Assembly (NCBI GenBank): GCA_011037195.1
Contig: JAAEAF010014556.1
Span: forward strand, 56,832 to 120,831
DNA from: Triatoma infestans
Taxonomy: Eukaryota > Arthropoda > Insecta > Hemiptera > Reduviidae
Reading direction: 5' to 3'
DNA: 64,000 nucleotides
In this document: positions 22,793 through 35,900 of the stretch, one piece after another
Numbering within the stretch: the stretch's first letter is position 1
Layout: the number at the start of each line of letters is the position of its first letter
Translations under genes and position numbers: made by a program
Notes under the pieces: generated by a model
The model's input: only the letters and a program-made list of their open reading frames with translations
Told to the model about the DNA's origin: nothing
The model's database searches: none

Positions 22793-23357
22793 AGTGGGAG
22801 ATAAAAAGAAGAGTTGAGTAGTAAGAGTAGGAACTGATTTAGTTATTCATGTTTAAAGTGTTAGAGAGAGGGAGGGACTGAGGAGGGTGAGGGTATGAGG
22901 CATAGACAGGAGGTGAGAGATCTTCTGGAAGCCTACAGGCATGTAGACAAGTGGTACTGCCCTGTGAACTGTTAGGCTGTGCTGCCTTATACCACTTTCT
23001 TGGCCATATACCCACCCTACTAGCACTTCAAGGAAAAAGCCTGGCTCTAATTGAGCTCCTCCATTTAAAAGCTTTAATTAATTGGCATAATTTAAGACTT
23101 TAAGAAAGTATAGGGAGAAAGAGAGTAAAAAAAAAAGTGCAAAGTTAGGAAATAAAATTGAAATTTACAGAGTTAAAGAAAGTAAATAAAATGTAATTTT
23201 CTTAAAGATACCTTAATTAGTATGTATTTTTTTTTTAAATAAAACTCCGTTCTTTTTTATAATCAAAGTTGATTCAATGATATCCCTAAATATTATAAAA
23301 CATTAATATATTAGTTAGATAACAATTAATTCTTATAAATAAAAAAAGTCCATAAGA

Positions 23358-23445
23358 TATTGATTGTCATAAATAATAAATATATGAAATATTTCAATCT
23401 ATGTTAGAATGTATTACAATAATTAAGATTGTGTACAATATACCA
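23358..23445 (+). repeat. Direct repeat pair, copy 2
   Basis: Matches 22695-22792 with a few changes (tttcaatctatgttagaatg, then tacaataattaagattg). Confidence 0.65.
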
Positions 23446-23634
23446 CTTTTCTTTCATAAATTTTGCAGATCTCCTAAAGACGGACACCAATGGTATTCAA
23501 AACGTTGAGCAACAAAGAATTCTTTTTAATAAGATATTTCTGTGGTACTGCCAACGGATAAAGCCAAATTATTTTTGGCTTTGAATTCAAAATCCATGCT
23601 TCAGCGATTCTAGTATAAATAATTAACTATATCG

Positions 23635-24185
23635 TATTATGTATAGGGAGATGATGCATATTTCAAAGTTATGCCCTGAATAAGAGATATATTAAAGAGG
23701 TAATTCTTATAAAACATATGTCAACTACTATTATCTGCAAGAAAAATGTTATTTTTCAAAAAAAATACATTCTCATTTATTCCAGAAACAAAATACAAGT
23801 ACACTACATTTGGCCGGCTCTCCTTCTATGGTAGGATAGATGACGCACCATAGGTAGGAGGCCTCTCCTCTGTGAAGGTAACATGCCTGATCGACATGAA
23901 ACTTGGTAACACTGTCTACGAGTCCAACTTTAACGACAGCAGGAAATCTTTCATTTCAATTGTAATTAATGTAGTACATAAAAAAAAAAAAAAATTACTA
24001 AGCGTTATGAAAATTCAGGTATTCACCAGATATAGCTGATACGTATAAATGTTCGTAGAGCACAGAATAACACACAAAATAATTGAAGAATTTTGCAATA
24101 CGTTCGCTTCTGATCTCTCCACTCCTGGACTAACTTCCATGACGCCACGTGGTGGCAAACAAGAGAAGTAAAGCCTGCTTCTTCT
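23635..24185 (-). repeat. Long dispersed repeat (family G), inverted copy
   Basis: About 550 bp that is the inverse of 30550-31112. Shared segments include gacgccacgtggtggcaaac, ctccactcctggactaactt, cctctcctctgtgaaggtaa and tggtaggatagatgacgca. Divergence is moderate, with indels in the poly-A part. Its class is unknown. Open frames over it are short and not conserved between the copies. Confidence 0.75.
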
Positions 24186-24822
24186 CTCCTACTCCCGTCA
24201 TCTCTCCTAGCTTTATCCTAGGCTAAAATGTAATCATGGTATGTGTAAAAAAAGTATTTTTTAAACAATATTGGTAACTTTTTCGGGGGAAATGAAAGAT
24301 TTTCTCCATAAAAACACCGATGGATTTAATGAACTGTAAACAATAATTAAAGACTGAAGTCTGAATAAATAAAATATATAATCAATGACATCCTAATTTA
24401 TTGTAAGTAAGAAGAAAAAAAAGAATTAAAAATAAACACATGAAGGAAGACATGAAATATTGTGTGTTAAAAATATATGCATACAATTTATGTAAACAAA
24501 TTTCAAATTAGATCGTATCTCTTTTATAAAATGCTAATTTTGGCGGTGTTTGGCATGCGCATTACCTACTTATTATACTCTCGCTGAATATTATTAATTT
24601 AGTTTACACTCAAATTTTAATATGGCGTGAAACTTCACATGTCAGTTGTGTTTCTGTATAGAACAATTTTTTCTTTTATTTCTGAGGATCTGTCGAAAAT
24701 AAAGCACATACTTAAGTACAAGTTCAATAGACCATGTATCATGAAGATCGAAATATTATTATTAATCTTTTACATTTAGTAGTTTACAGAAGTTAGCACA
24801 ATAATTTTGTGTAACCATTCTT

Positions 24823-25020
24823 AACGGGTGAAAGAATGTTTTTATATGCAGAATATTGCCTGTCAGTATTACGAGCCTGCCTTCTATTCTTCGTAGACTT
24901 TATTCATTTATGTAAATAGTTAATGCTCCCCATATGAAAAGAAATAAATCAGCTTAAAATTTTATTTTTGAATAAATTTTGCCTGTCTAGAGACAATATT
25001 GATGTAGTTATATAAAATTT
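24823..25020 (+). repeat. Dispersed repeat pair (family H), copy 1
   Basis: About 190 bp shared with 26883-27045: gggtgaaagaatgtttttat, cctgccttctattctt, ctttattcatttatgtaaa and tataaaatttaatt. Non-coding. Confidence 0.65.
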
Positions 25021-25029
25021 AATTATTGC

Positions 25030-26490
25030 TATCTCCATCCTTGTTGATGATCTAACGTTTATCTCAGATTGTACAACGAAAATGTAAACCCATTCAAAGG
25101 TCAAAGAAATAAAAATTGAACTCACGCTAGAAACTGCTTTTAGACTAACTTCTTTTAAACAAAACACTGTTGTAGTAAGTAGTAAACTACACTATTACTA
25201 CCTAGTAGTTAGCACGCCTTCCTCCGCTCGAAGGCAAAAGATGGGTGCAAGTCATGATAATAGGAAAAAAGAGTTTGTTCTTAAAAAAATCTTATCATAC
25301 TTAAATAAATAATCTCCATAGAGCAAATTGTTACTGTGCAACGTTTTGAATTATCCTTTATTGTAGTACAATTTTAAGAGGCGGTTTCAATTTCACTTAG
25401 TGCTTATATTTCACGTCAATCTGGTCTTTATAATTTCCTATTGTAGTGGCAAGTAATGATGTGATGATTGAAAATGAGGCACTAACTGTTAATTCAGCTA
25501 TTCATATTTGCACTTGTAACTTTGTCGAGCTTTAGAGTAAGGAGAATCAAAGATTTATAGAGTTCGAGTGAACGTCTGCCAGACTGTTTGCTATTGTGGT
25601 TGGCGTTACTGATGATATATTATAAGATTTCTTTGATTTTAAAACTTCTTGATGATTATTTGTAGATTGTTGAAGGCTGTTTTTAGATTTTTCATAGACT
25701 GGCTCAAACACCGACTTGTATTATACAAAATCCTTGAGGGGTTTTAGGTTGGTTGGAGTTGTTGTTTAAACTAATTCGTCATGTCAAGAGCTGGAGTCGC
25801 CCACGGCATGCTAGATGCTCAGTACATAATTATATGTGTAACTTACTAATGCTTTGGTAATGAGATATAAAGTATGGTTTGATATTTCCATCAAACAATT
25901 AAACCGCATCAAACAAGCGAATACAAACACAACATATCGGAAATAATAGCCCAATTTGGACATAGGAATTAATATCTGGAGCACAACTTGAACGATCCAA
26001 TTTCCAAGAAATTCATTCCTGAAATCGATATTCTTTTGTAATCACACAGTTGTGGTATTTTCCAATAACACAAAGATTTTCAAAGATACCTAGTAGTATC
26101 AATTTTTACTTAATTAAGATCTTTCTACCTAGTTCTGTCTTGCTTATAATATAACAAAAATCTAAAGTAAAACACTTGAATTTTTCTGTTCATATATTTT
26201 ATTTTCTTAATGCATTGAATAGTGATTATCCAGCGATGAATACCAAGTCTAAGTCAACAAGATAATCAATCGCGCGTTATCGGTTGGGGTGTGTTGATAA
26301 GTTTTTGAAATCTTTATGTATCAATTACTGACATGGAACAATGCGGCGGAGGATTTGAGATACAAGTGTTTGTTAATACCTATTATAACTGTTTAGGTGA
26401 TCCGTTCAAGTCCGTAAGTCCCACTAAATGCCTAGTAGAGATACATATATTTGTCGATTCAATTTAATTGACAATTTTTTTAAAAACTTG
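25030..26490. other. Stretch without recognisable gene
   Basis: AT-rich. At about 25200-25255 a short tRNA-like piece (tagcacgcc, then ctcgaaggc, gggtgcaagtc) may be a SINE head remnant. Nothing else is supported. Confidence 0.45.
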
Positions 26491-26495
26491 GTCCT

Positions 26496-26770
26496 TACGC
26501 ATTGATCTAGTGGCTCACTCGCCTTTCGTGCGAGAATTCAGGGTTCGATTCCCGTGAGGGCAAAATCGGTATTGACCCAGCATCGTGATGAAAAGTGGGA
26601 CGCTACAGTTAGTAGCGCCCTAGGTAGCTAAACCCGGTGTTAAACGGCGTGGGAACTGCAGCATGTTTACCACACGCTCCCTATTCAAATCGCCGTCTGG
26701 CAAGCGTTGGCCCTTCATAGGCTGTTGCGCCATAGGGTTTTTAAAACCTTGTATTGATTACAAATGTTTA
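26496..26770 (+). mobile_element. SINE with tRNA-Glu-like head (second SINE family)
   Basis: The head reads tctagtggctcactcgcc and resembles the A-box side of tRNA-Glu. It is followed by an anticodon-like stem CTCGC/GCGAG enclosing CTTTCGT (anticodon UUC in register) and a B box GGTTCGATTCCC at 26542-26553. The body (tgggacgctacag, agtagcgccc, aaacccggtgttaaacggcg) is unrelated to the main SINE family. The acceptor stem does not pair, so it is not a functional tRNA gene. It ends around gggtttttaaaacc. Target duplication is not clear. Confidence 0.7.
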
Positions 26771-26882
26771 CCATAAAAAATGATGTACTTGATACATGTA
26801 TACCTGAATGTGATCTGTGATGACGCCTTCGGCTCAATCAAGATAGCTTGTAGCGGCAATTTAAATTTAAATCTACTTCATT

Positions 26883-27045
26883 GACAGGTGAAAGAATATT
26901 TTTATATGTAGAATACTGTCTGTCAGTATTACTAGCCTGCCTTCTATTCTTCTGTAAACTTTATTCATTTATGTAAAAATAATTAATGCTTAAACAATTA
27001 ATAATTAAACAAAATTGATGTAATTACATAAAATTTAATTTTGAC
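26883..27045 (+). repeat. Dispersed repeat pair (family H), copy 2
   Basis: Matches 24823-25020 in the same orientation, with indels after ttaatgctt. Confidence 0.65.
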
Positions 27046-27054
27046 AGGCCCTCA

Positions 27055-27800
27055 GTATCTCCCTAAAAATGTTTCAAATAAAACTGATACGTTATATCTA
27101 TGCAGTTAACATTCCCAGTTTAAAAGAAATCATAGTACCTTTTCAAGGTAAATTCAAAAAGCTCTAAAACCAATTATGTAAAATCGTACTTCCGGTGGAC
27201 CGATTTTTATTTTATTTTATTTTTTTTTTATATGGAATTCTACCAATGCATTCATGTTTATTAATATAATGTCGCTACTAGAACTATAAATTGTACTTAG
27301 TAGTACTTTAAAAGAAAGCTTAGGGAAGGGATTAGCTCAGTGGCTAGCGCACTGGACTCCTACGCGGAGGTCCCGGGTTCGAGTCCAGCAGTGCCGCTTT
27401 TAGATTTGCCCTTCCTAGGAGCCTCTACAGTTCACTGTCTGGTGATGGATAGTCTTGTCTGCAGCGAGATAACACTGTCCGGAGGCACAGTGCACTGAGA
27501 AGGCATCGGGCGCCAATGACCATAGCTGTTGACGCGCCTTAAATAAAAAGAAAAGAGAAAGTGCTTAAAGCTCACTGCTCTCCCAAAACCTCCTAAAAAT
27601 CTGTTCTCCCAGAAAAATATTGCAAATGAAAGTTAATGTTGCAAGTGAAGTAAGAACTTCATGTTAGATGCCGTGGTGATACCTAAACGGAATAACAAGT
27701 TTAAGCTTCCGGCGATTTTTCCTTTTCGAGGTATTGCTTACATAGTACACAAACTTTGACACACACAAAATCAGAAATTTCGCTAAAATTATGTTTTTCA
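27055..27800 (+). mobile_element. Decayed family T copy split by a SINE
   Basis: Bases 27060-27220 carry aatgtttcaaataaaactga and atcgtacttccggtggacc. Bases 27570-27800 carry the right part (gtggtgatacctaaacggaa, tttccttttcgaggtat, atttcgctaaaa). The SINE at 27323-27548 lies between them. The right-end hairpin is lost. Confidence 0.6.
27323..27548 (+). mobile_element. tRNA-derived SINE, full length (main family)
   Basis: The head gggaagggattagctcagtg contains the A box TAGCTCAGTGG (27333-27343). The B box GGTTCGAGTCC lies at 27376-27386. The body includes cccttcctaggagcctctac and cactgtctggtgatgg, and the 3' end is gttgacgcgccttaaat with an A-rich tail. AAAGAAAGCTTA before and AGAAAGTGCTTA after may be a mutated target duplication. 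This copy is among the best preserved and can serve as a family reference. Confidence 0.9.
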
Positions 27801-28250
27801 TAATCAGGAGACCTAATAACTTATATATTCCCAAAACTTGTATTTTGTAAAAAAGAAATATTGCAACCCTCACAGGAATGCTTTGTTTTCTCATTTGTTT
27901 TGGCTTGGCTTCCTGACTTTTAGAAGCTTCGAACTAATTATCTTTGTAGATCTCAAAATTATTAAACTGATGTTGCAAGAACTTGAATTATAAAAAGAAA
28001 TACAAGTTTTTACTGATTATCTTCATAGAGACGTGAAATAAACACTCCTTCAGAGATATTGCAGCTTTCCTAGTATCCAGCCTGATATTACGAACATTGA
28101 TTATTTTGACACTTCAATTAACTTCGTCCCATTATACACAGGGCATACAATGTAGCTGATTGATGCAACTATATGGGTTTAACTATCTTTCACCACCTTA
28201 TGCACTTTCACCTAAAATATACAAACCAAACATTGATCCGCAAATGAGTC

Positions 28251-28667
28251 TGTGATAACATCCGAATCATCAAAGATTCATAGGATCTGAAGAGCGGATA
28301 AGCACATTAAATAAATCAAATTTAGTTACTCCCCCCATCTAGGCTAGACTAGAAGGAACAGTTCGATTCATATAAATCAAGCGACAGCAGTACAGTTTTA
28401 AAATACAGTTTACTACCAGTTTACAATTAGTCAGCATCCTATTCACTCAGCCAGTCTGTCTCTTTATATTCTCTTTCACTATCTAACTTATACTTGGGAA
28501 GTCCTTGTAGTTTATGTTTTCTTTCATTATACAGTGTTCAGCTTATATTCTTGTTAATTTTTCTAAAACCCATTGTCTCAAATTTTCTCTCCTTCTCATA
28601 TCAATTATAGAGTCACATCAGGATATACATAAATGATACATAAAACAGTCAATCCAAATATATAACA
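28251..28667 (+). mobile_element. LTR-like segment
   Basis: Begins TGTGATAACA and ends TATATAACA, giving short imperfect inverted ends TGTNATA. A TATA-like box TATAAAT lies at 28371-28377, about 120 bp from the start, and a T-rich segment follows. GGGGACTTGGCATGCACC comes directly after the end and could be a primer-binding-site region. No coding part of a retroelement is seen next to it, and no second LTR lies in the window. This assignment rests on layout only. Confidence 0.4.
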
Positions 28668-28679
28668 GGGGACTTGGCA

Positions 28680-30165
28680 TGCACCCTGCTCATTAAATGT
28701 GAAGTTTATTTATATTAAGAGCAAACGATTGTCTTTGTAAGGTTTATTCAAAGAAGATGGGAATGGATGAAAATGCAAAAAATTCAAGAATCTCTTGAAC
28801 ATTTAAAAATGTCCTGCGTTATGTATAAAAAAAGAAAGAGAAATGCTATTTTATAAATTATTGCTGATAACAGAACATTACTTATTGGTTAATCGCAAAA
28901 AGGAAATTTGTCAAATTTTAATTGTAAACTTCATTCAGTCCATCAATAGAATAATTTAAAATAACTCTGTCTATAACTTAGTGTTATTTGTATAAAATTA
29001 GATAATTCAATAATTAGTGCTCAGAAAAATAACTACGTTGATAAATCGGATAGAAATTTACTACCAATGGCAGCAGCACAATAAGTGATGGTTAACTATC
29101 AAATTAGTAAATAAAGTAGTTCAGTAATTATTTATGGATGTGAAAAGTTAATAACTAAACAACAAATCAATAGTTCACTAAGAGTTAACCTTTCTATAAA
29201 GTAGTGCCACAGATCTCTTGTTATATAATAGGATCATTCCAGTTGGCATGTGAATTCGATTTTGATGTATAAGTTAGTTCCCTCTTCTAAATTCAATACG
29301 AGAAGTAAAACCCTTATTAACATTGTACACATTGCAAACCTAACTATAAGAGAAGTTGGTTAATACTTGTCCTCTAATCCTCTTGTTATCCTGTTTACTT
29401 TAAAGAGGAGTTGTCCTAGCAAACTCTGTTACCCAGAACAGAAAGAGACGGTGACTGCCCCAAGGGCTTTTCATACAACTAGCAAACCTTTTAAGCTTAT
29501 ATACTCAGGCCTAGTTCTTTAATGGTACTGATTACTGTTACTGCATAGCGCTTCAACTTCTCAATGTTTCCCAGCTTCACTAAGCTATAATTTATATTCA
29601 GTACACACATCCCCGTACACTAACTATTTATTTATCACTTTATTTTAAATTATATCCGACCAAAAGATTCCTACATTACAATAAAAATAAGAGAACTTGA
29701 AAAATAGCTAACTTTGTGTTTGCTACATAAATAATTTGCTTTAGAAATAGTATTAACAATAGAAATGTTGATTCAATCAACAATAGTACCATAAAATAAT
29801 ACTATTTCATTTTAAATAAATAAACTTTAACATAACATGCATGGACATATATCCATATGCAGAAACTGACTCGTGTACAAATTACAATTGTCAATAATTA
29901 TGATAAATAAAGTAAATAAATAGCACAGAAGATAAATAGAAACAGAAAATACAAAACAAAAAAATTCCAATCCTTGTAGTTACACCAAATGCACATATAT
30001 ATATATACAAAGAAATCAACATCAAAAATACAATATCACAAATAACATCGGTAAGATACAGAGTGATACCAACGGAGAGCATACCAGTCTAGATCGCTCA
30101 GATAGCTTACGAATTCAGCTTTGTGAAATATGCTTTTAAAAAACCCTTAATTTTAAATTCTTTCA
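28680..30165. other. Stretch without recognisable gene
   Basis: AT-rich, with no supported open frame, RNA gene or bounded repeat. Confidence 0.45.
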
Positions 30166-30167
30166 AG

Positions 30168-30392
30168 GGAAGGGATTAGCTCAGTGGTAGCACGCTGGAC
30201 TAGCAACGCGGAGATCACGGGTTCGATCCAGCCGTGCTGCTTAGATTTTCTCTTCCTAGGAGCCCCTACAGCTCACTGTCCGGTGATGGACAGTGTTGTC
30301 TGTAACGGAGAACACTGTCCGGAGGCCGGCAGTGCACTGAGAAGGCTCCGGGCGTAAATGACCACAGATGTTGAGACGCCTTAAAAAAAAAA
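30168..30392 (+). mobile_element. tRNA-derived SINE, full length, with short target duplication
   Basis: The A box TAGCTCAGTGG and B box GGTTCGATCC are both present. The body matches the copy at 27323 (tcttcctaggagcccctaca, actgtccggtgatggacagt), and the 3' end is gacgccttaaaaaaaaaaa. TCTTTCA precedes the head and follows the A tail, consistent with a 7-bp target duplication. Confidence 0.9.
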
Positions 30393-30549
30393 ATCTTTCA
30401 GAACCGAGTACAAAAAAGCCTCTTGGTGAAATGCAATATTCGTACAAGGGAATCAAACGTGGACCACTTGCATTGGCATTTTATTGCATTTTAATTTATT
30501 ATTATTAATTATTTTTTTATTCATTTAAATAAAATGCGCAACATTTAAA

Positions 30550-31112
30550 TAATCTTTGCTTCTGTTGTTTACCACCACGTGGCGTCATGGAAGTTAGTCC
30601 AGGAGTAGAGAGATCAGAAGCGAACGCATTGCAAAATTCTTCAGTTATTTTGTGTGTTCTTCTGTGTACTACGAACACTTATACGCATCAGCTATATCTG
30701 GTGAATACCTTCATTTTCATAACGCTTAGTAAATTTTTTTTCTTTTATATATACTATACTAATTGCAATTGAAATGAAAGGTTTCCTGGCTGTTATTAAA
30801 GTTGGATTCGTAATTATAGTGTTTACCAAGTTTCATGTCGATCAGTCATGTTACCTTCACAGAGGAGAGGTCTCCTACTATGGTGCGTCATCTATTCTAC
30901 CACAGTAGGAGAGACGGCCAAATGTAGTGTATTTGTATTTTGTTTCTGGAATAAATGAGAATGTCTTTATTTTGAAAAGTAATATTTTTTTTTGCAGATA
31001 ATAGTAGTTGGCATATGTTTTATAAGCATTACCTCTTTAATATATCTCCTATATTTTATACAGGGTATAACTTTGAAATGTGCGTCATCTTTCCTAGCTT
31101 TACCCTATGCAG
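30550..31112 (+). repeat. Long dispersed repeat (family G), direct copy
   Basis: Inverse of 23635-24185; see that entry. It contains accaccacgtggcgtcatgg, gttaccttcacagaggagag and ggtgcgtcatctattctacc. An AATAAA-like word (ggaataaatgag) lies near 30950. No conserved open frame. Confidence 0.75.
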
Positions 31113-31330
31113 TTTGTCTACCGGGACTGTTCACGCGTATATCATGCGGTTAGCTAGTCAAGTCCATTTCAACTGGGAAAGACTCAAACGTTTAGGAAGC
31201 TAGTGTGGCTGTTAACTCTATTGCCAGGTCAATGTTACAGTACTACATTTTTAGTTTTTTATGCAATTATAAATTAAATGGTTTCTTGTGATCCTAAATT
31301 ACGCCTAAACAGGTGAAAAAAAATTCTTAT

Positions 31331-31332
<2 letters not shown>

Positions 31333-31374
<42 letters not shown>
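31333..31374. repeat. (GT)n microsatellite
   Basis: About 21 uninterrupted GT repeats. Confidence 0.98.
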
Positions 31375-31376
<2 letters not shown>

Positions 31377-31529
31377 AAAACATCCCAGGAACGAAAAATC
31401 CCAAGAAACTCTTACCATTGAATTTGACACTTAGGTTTATTCGGAAGTGGGTGCCATCAAACAGAAGTGGGTTGGGGAATAATTTTGAACGTCTGTTACT
31501 ATCTACACTCCCTAAATACCTGTCACTTT

Positions 31530-32040
31530 ATTTGAAACAATTTTTCCCAGAAAACTGCAAGAAAACTTGCTGTTCTGGGAGAGTAGCAACGTTGAAACAG
31601 TGGCGTCACGTGGGTCTTCTTGTCGAAAGGATAGTTTAGGTTATGGATTAGCGTCACAGTTAAATATTTATATTTATTAACAATTTCAATTGTCTGCCAT
31701 TTAGATTTCCATTGTTCATATTTTACCAATTTTCCACCTCTCTAAAGACTATAATTTTAAATTTAGCCAAATTAACCGTAAAGGTTCCATAATTCACAAT
31801 AACTAGGTAGCCCGTTTATCATTCTCTGCATTATGTGGGGGGATGGTGTGCGATGAATAATACAATGTCATCCGCGTAGAGCAGGATCTAATATGCATAC
31901 CAGTAATCCGGACACCTCCTCCTGTGTACTTGTGAAGATCATTTATAAATAAAGAGAACAGGTTCGGCGACAAAATACACAGCTCTGCTTTAAACGTATT
32001 TTGGTTGCAAAACCATAGGTCTGTGTCTGGGTACATGCCT
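31530..32040 (-). pseudogene. LINE reverse transcriptase remnant
   Basis: On the minus strand one frame reads LSPNLFSLFINDLHKYTGGG (about 31905-31965), part of a LINE reverse transcriptase palm. After a frameshift the catalytic box reads LLYADDIVL; the YADD codons lie at 31867-31878 and are intact. Further downstream (31523-31729) the peptide EIVNKYKYLTVTLIHNLNYP matches the region after the palm in LINE polymerases found in many arthropods. At least one frameshift and several stops separate the blocks. No endonuclease or RNase H is attached. The element is dead although the catalytic residues survive. Confidence 0.75.
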
Positions 32041-32044
32041 CTGT

Positions 32045-35000
32045 ATTACCATACCATTTCTTCAACGCTTCGATAATTTTCTTTGTTTTTGAGTGTTTAG
32101 TTAGTACGTGAACTTTGATGATTATCGTTGGAACTGTTTTCCTGAAGGTAATAACCAGTAAATTCGCATATCCAGTTTATGTTTCAAAAAAATTTATGTG
32201 TGTACTTAAGTTTATATGCTCATTTCTAACAGGGCGAGCATATAAACAAACATTTAAAAGGAGCAACATTTAAGAGGAATATATTGAGAAGCATATACGG
32301 ACTGATCAAAGAGTATAATATGTGAAAGAATCGTCAAAACCAAGAATTATTTGATTCTCTGATTACGCCAGAAAACTATATAAAAAATTATAAAATTTTC
32401 TATTTAATTTTCGTTAAGCATAACAAGTATGCTACCTGTGAAATCTTTTATAATGGATGTATTTCCAGAAGGTAAATGAAAGGAAGAAAGGACAAGATTG
32501 AATTAGCGGGATGATGATGATACTAGATGTGACGGCCACAAAACACGAGTGTTGGAATGTCGCTGCATTGTGTAGTAAAAAATAGAGAATCATTATTTAG
32601 AGGGCCGAACTAACTAATGGTCTGTAAAGTCATTTGTCTCTCTGCTGTATTCGTATTTTATTTTACTAGAAACTAGGTTTGGAGGTAGAAGGATGTTATA
32701 GCGTTGTGAACAAGTAAAACAATTATTTTCATGAAGAATTATTATGGTAACGCGGCATGACTAGAATGGGCGGAATGGAGAAATTCGAGCTATCCACTCA
32801 GTTAGTACCTTTATAGAGGACTTAACCTCTCTTTACATTTTCGTCTTCTGTTTCTTCTTTACAGTTAGGAAGAATTCTTGTTTTTCTAGGAGACTTGATA
32901 TGAGAGTTGTTAGATTGGAAGGACCAGTTACATATTCCACTAAGGTTTTTAGTTCCAAACCTATTTGGTCAATTCATTTTTCATTTCTCGCTCTAATCGA
33001 TCTGGATTATAATTTTCTTTTAAATTACAATAATACAAATTACTGGACAACATAAAATTTGCATTAAATTAACAGCCAATAATAAGGGCGTAAAAAAAAA
33101 AAAAAAAAAAAAAACTGTTCCCTTTTGAATGGTAGACACTAAAGGCAGTGCCTACCAGGCTAATCAAATTGCAGCTTAGTCTTTGTGTAATTTACACCGT
33201 CAAATAAGTGAGGGCAGTGAGAAGTATACCATCCGCTCTCTTTGGAGATTTAATTAGATGGGAAGCAAGCCGGGCGGATGGCGGATATAGCACAAGAGAG
33301 GGATGAAGCTACAGGAACCTGAACCATCACATTGTAGAGGAGACCCGCATTGGTATTCAAGGGAGCACCAACTATAGTACACCACTGCCGCCATTCCACT
33401 TTTAGAATCTTGTTTTTACTTAGAGAATGCCGAAATACAAAAGACAGAGTGTCGCATTTACTTTTTATTACTACAGAATAGCCAGGACTTGCTTTCTGTG
33501 TGTGTGTGCGCTTGTGTATAACAGCGTATTTTTCGTATTTTATTTTAACTTGACAACGCTAGAAGGAAAAGCTACAACATAAAAAGAGGTTTGTCTGTTT
33601 TAAAATAAATTCCAAAGTGGATTTGATTACAAACTTCAATAGGGTAGTAAGGTTTCGTTGGTTAATTTTAAAGAGAATTTACTTTTAGACAAAATACTTG
33701 AGATTAATGAAGTATTGTAAATAATTAAGGTTAAGGGAAGAGCGGGAAAAAATACCTTACTCTCTCACTTAGGCGCTCCCTCTCTCTCTCTATCAATGTA
33801 TCTCTCTCTCTCTATCTACCTATCTGAGGCAGAATGTTTTAAACGAAATACACTTATTTAGGTGGTAACGGTAGGAAGAAGTTATTGAAAAATGTGCACA
33901 GAATAGCGCGTTCAGTATTATGCTAGATTGCAATAAATATTCTGCTGTTTACTATTGTTGCTGCTTTCTTATGCGTCAGAAAAAGGTTAAAGAAATATTA
34001 TAGGAGCCATTAAAATTGCAACATTACTTTGGACTCGTGATGCGTGGTGATTACCCGACATTTTGTGAAAGATTCCCAAGGTGAAGAAAATTGAATTCCC
34101 AAGTAGCGAAAATTTACAGTTTTGCAATATGAAACAGAAGTATCAAGATCAGTCGTACAGATTTCCAAGGAAAAACATCAACCAACCTACTTTGAAAGGC
34201 TATTAAGTTTGTAGCAACGATGATTCAGTTTGTAATTCCAGATATTTGATTGAAATTAGGAACCGTAAGAAAAATATAATGGGTGAAAAGTCAAGTGAAT
34301 TGAAGATTCAAACATGCTTGGCTAAAAACTAACGGGATAATAGTAATGGGATTTTGAGATTTCAATTCAAGAAAGAAGCATTGGTTATTTTTTCGGTGGT
34401 TTTTGTGTCGTTTGATTTCTTGTCTGTCAATTTGTCCTTCATCCTTCCCCATTTACAGAGGGAAATATTTGTTTTTATCAGCATGAAAACTGGAGGGAAA
34501 ATGTTATGTGTTGTAATTATTCTAATGTTTATTCTTTTCCATTCGCTGCACCACAGTCAGCAGTCTTGATAGCTTCGGAAGCTATTTCTGCTCATCTTTT
34601 TCAGCATAAAAGTACAGACACAGCATAAGAGTTATGCTTACCATAGAAACGCTACGTGTAAATATTTTATTTCTTACATTAAAGAAAGGTGACCAAATAG
34701 ATACGCTCACTTTTATGATATATTAGCTAAAGCCAAAGTATTCTTTTTTAATAAGACTTAAAATGATAAAATAAGATATTAGTCCCAAGAGTGGTAGAGT
34801 ATTTGGTAATTTCAAATAGCTGAAGGATAACTGATCATAAGGATGATCGTTATTGAGAGCATAAAGAGAAAAAGGTGTCACTCCCAGGCAGCAGTATTCT
34901 CAACCGTCCATAACATAAATAAAGATGGAAAAAAAAAAATGGATGTAGAATGGTTTCAAGTATAGTATCGTAAAGAGATGACGTCCACATGCCGTTTATT

Positions 35001-35900
35001 ATATTTATTACTTATGAAAGAAGGCTACTCAATAGGTTAAGAATAGGGGAATATAGAGTTCTCACAGATCCGAGGATAATATATCCCAGCCTGCCTTTAG
35101 CTTTGAACGTTTTACTAAAGCGTAGAAGAAATAGAAGTTAGGAGGAAGGGGGAAAAAATACTTGGAAGCAGCGCCTAGGTGCCAAAGAGCTGAAGTGTCT
35201 GGAATAGAAATGATTTTCTTATCCTTCCTTTATGGCTGCATTATCGGCAAGATAGAAGGCGTGTAAGTAGTATAGAGACGCACCCTGGAGATAAGACAGA
35301 ACTGTTTCTTCTAACAGTCAGTTATCTCTTAGAATTGAATCAATTCCCAAGTCGACTATAAAAAAAATTATATATATACATATATATATATATATATGTT
35401 TGTTTGTGTGTATGTATGTTTGTGTTGCATGTGTCTAATATGTATATAAATGTAATATTTTTAGGTGAATAATAAAATTAACCTAATAATGTTTACTTGA
35501 ATACGACCTGCGAATATAGGTATATATAAAACATTCTGATAAGTGTAAATTACTTCGTTGTGTATTTTTCTGCTGTTATAGTCAATTATCTTTTTAAAAT
35601 TGAATCAGTTTCCATTTTGAATAAACAATTATATATTGTAATTGTCAGAAATTTGGAAATTAAATTTTCATTGGAAATAGATGATTATAAAAAAAAAAAA
35701 AAAAAATCAACTTTACATTCTGAATGAGCATATTTTGACTGTAGGATTGATTCAAAATAGACAAATTAAAAATACCATTTCAGCAATTATATCACTTTTC
35801 GAAATTGTATTTTCACCGTCTGTGGTTATATAAGTTTATCTGTTAGCTGTGTGAGTGTGTGGGTGGGGGTCAGCATAGAATAGAACAGAAGAGTGAAAAG
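32045..35900. other. Stretch without recognisable gene
   Basis: AT-rich with a 23-base poly-A at 33092-33114, a TC/TATC simple repeat at about 33775-33830 and a TA/TG repeat at about 35365-35430. Bases 33120-33420 have more even composition but contain no protein or RNA family I recognise. The plus-strand frame at 34354-34569 has no recognisable domain. Confidence 0.45.

Noticed and set aside
27323..27400. Functional tRNA genes at the SINE heads (also 26496 and 30168)
   Set aside because: A and B boxes are present, but acceptor and anticodon stems do not pair properly and the heads are followed by SINE bodies with A-rich tails.
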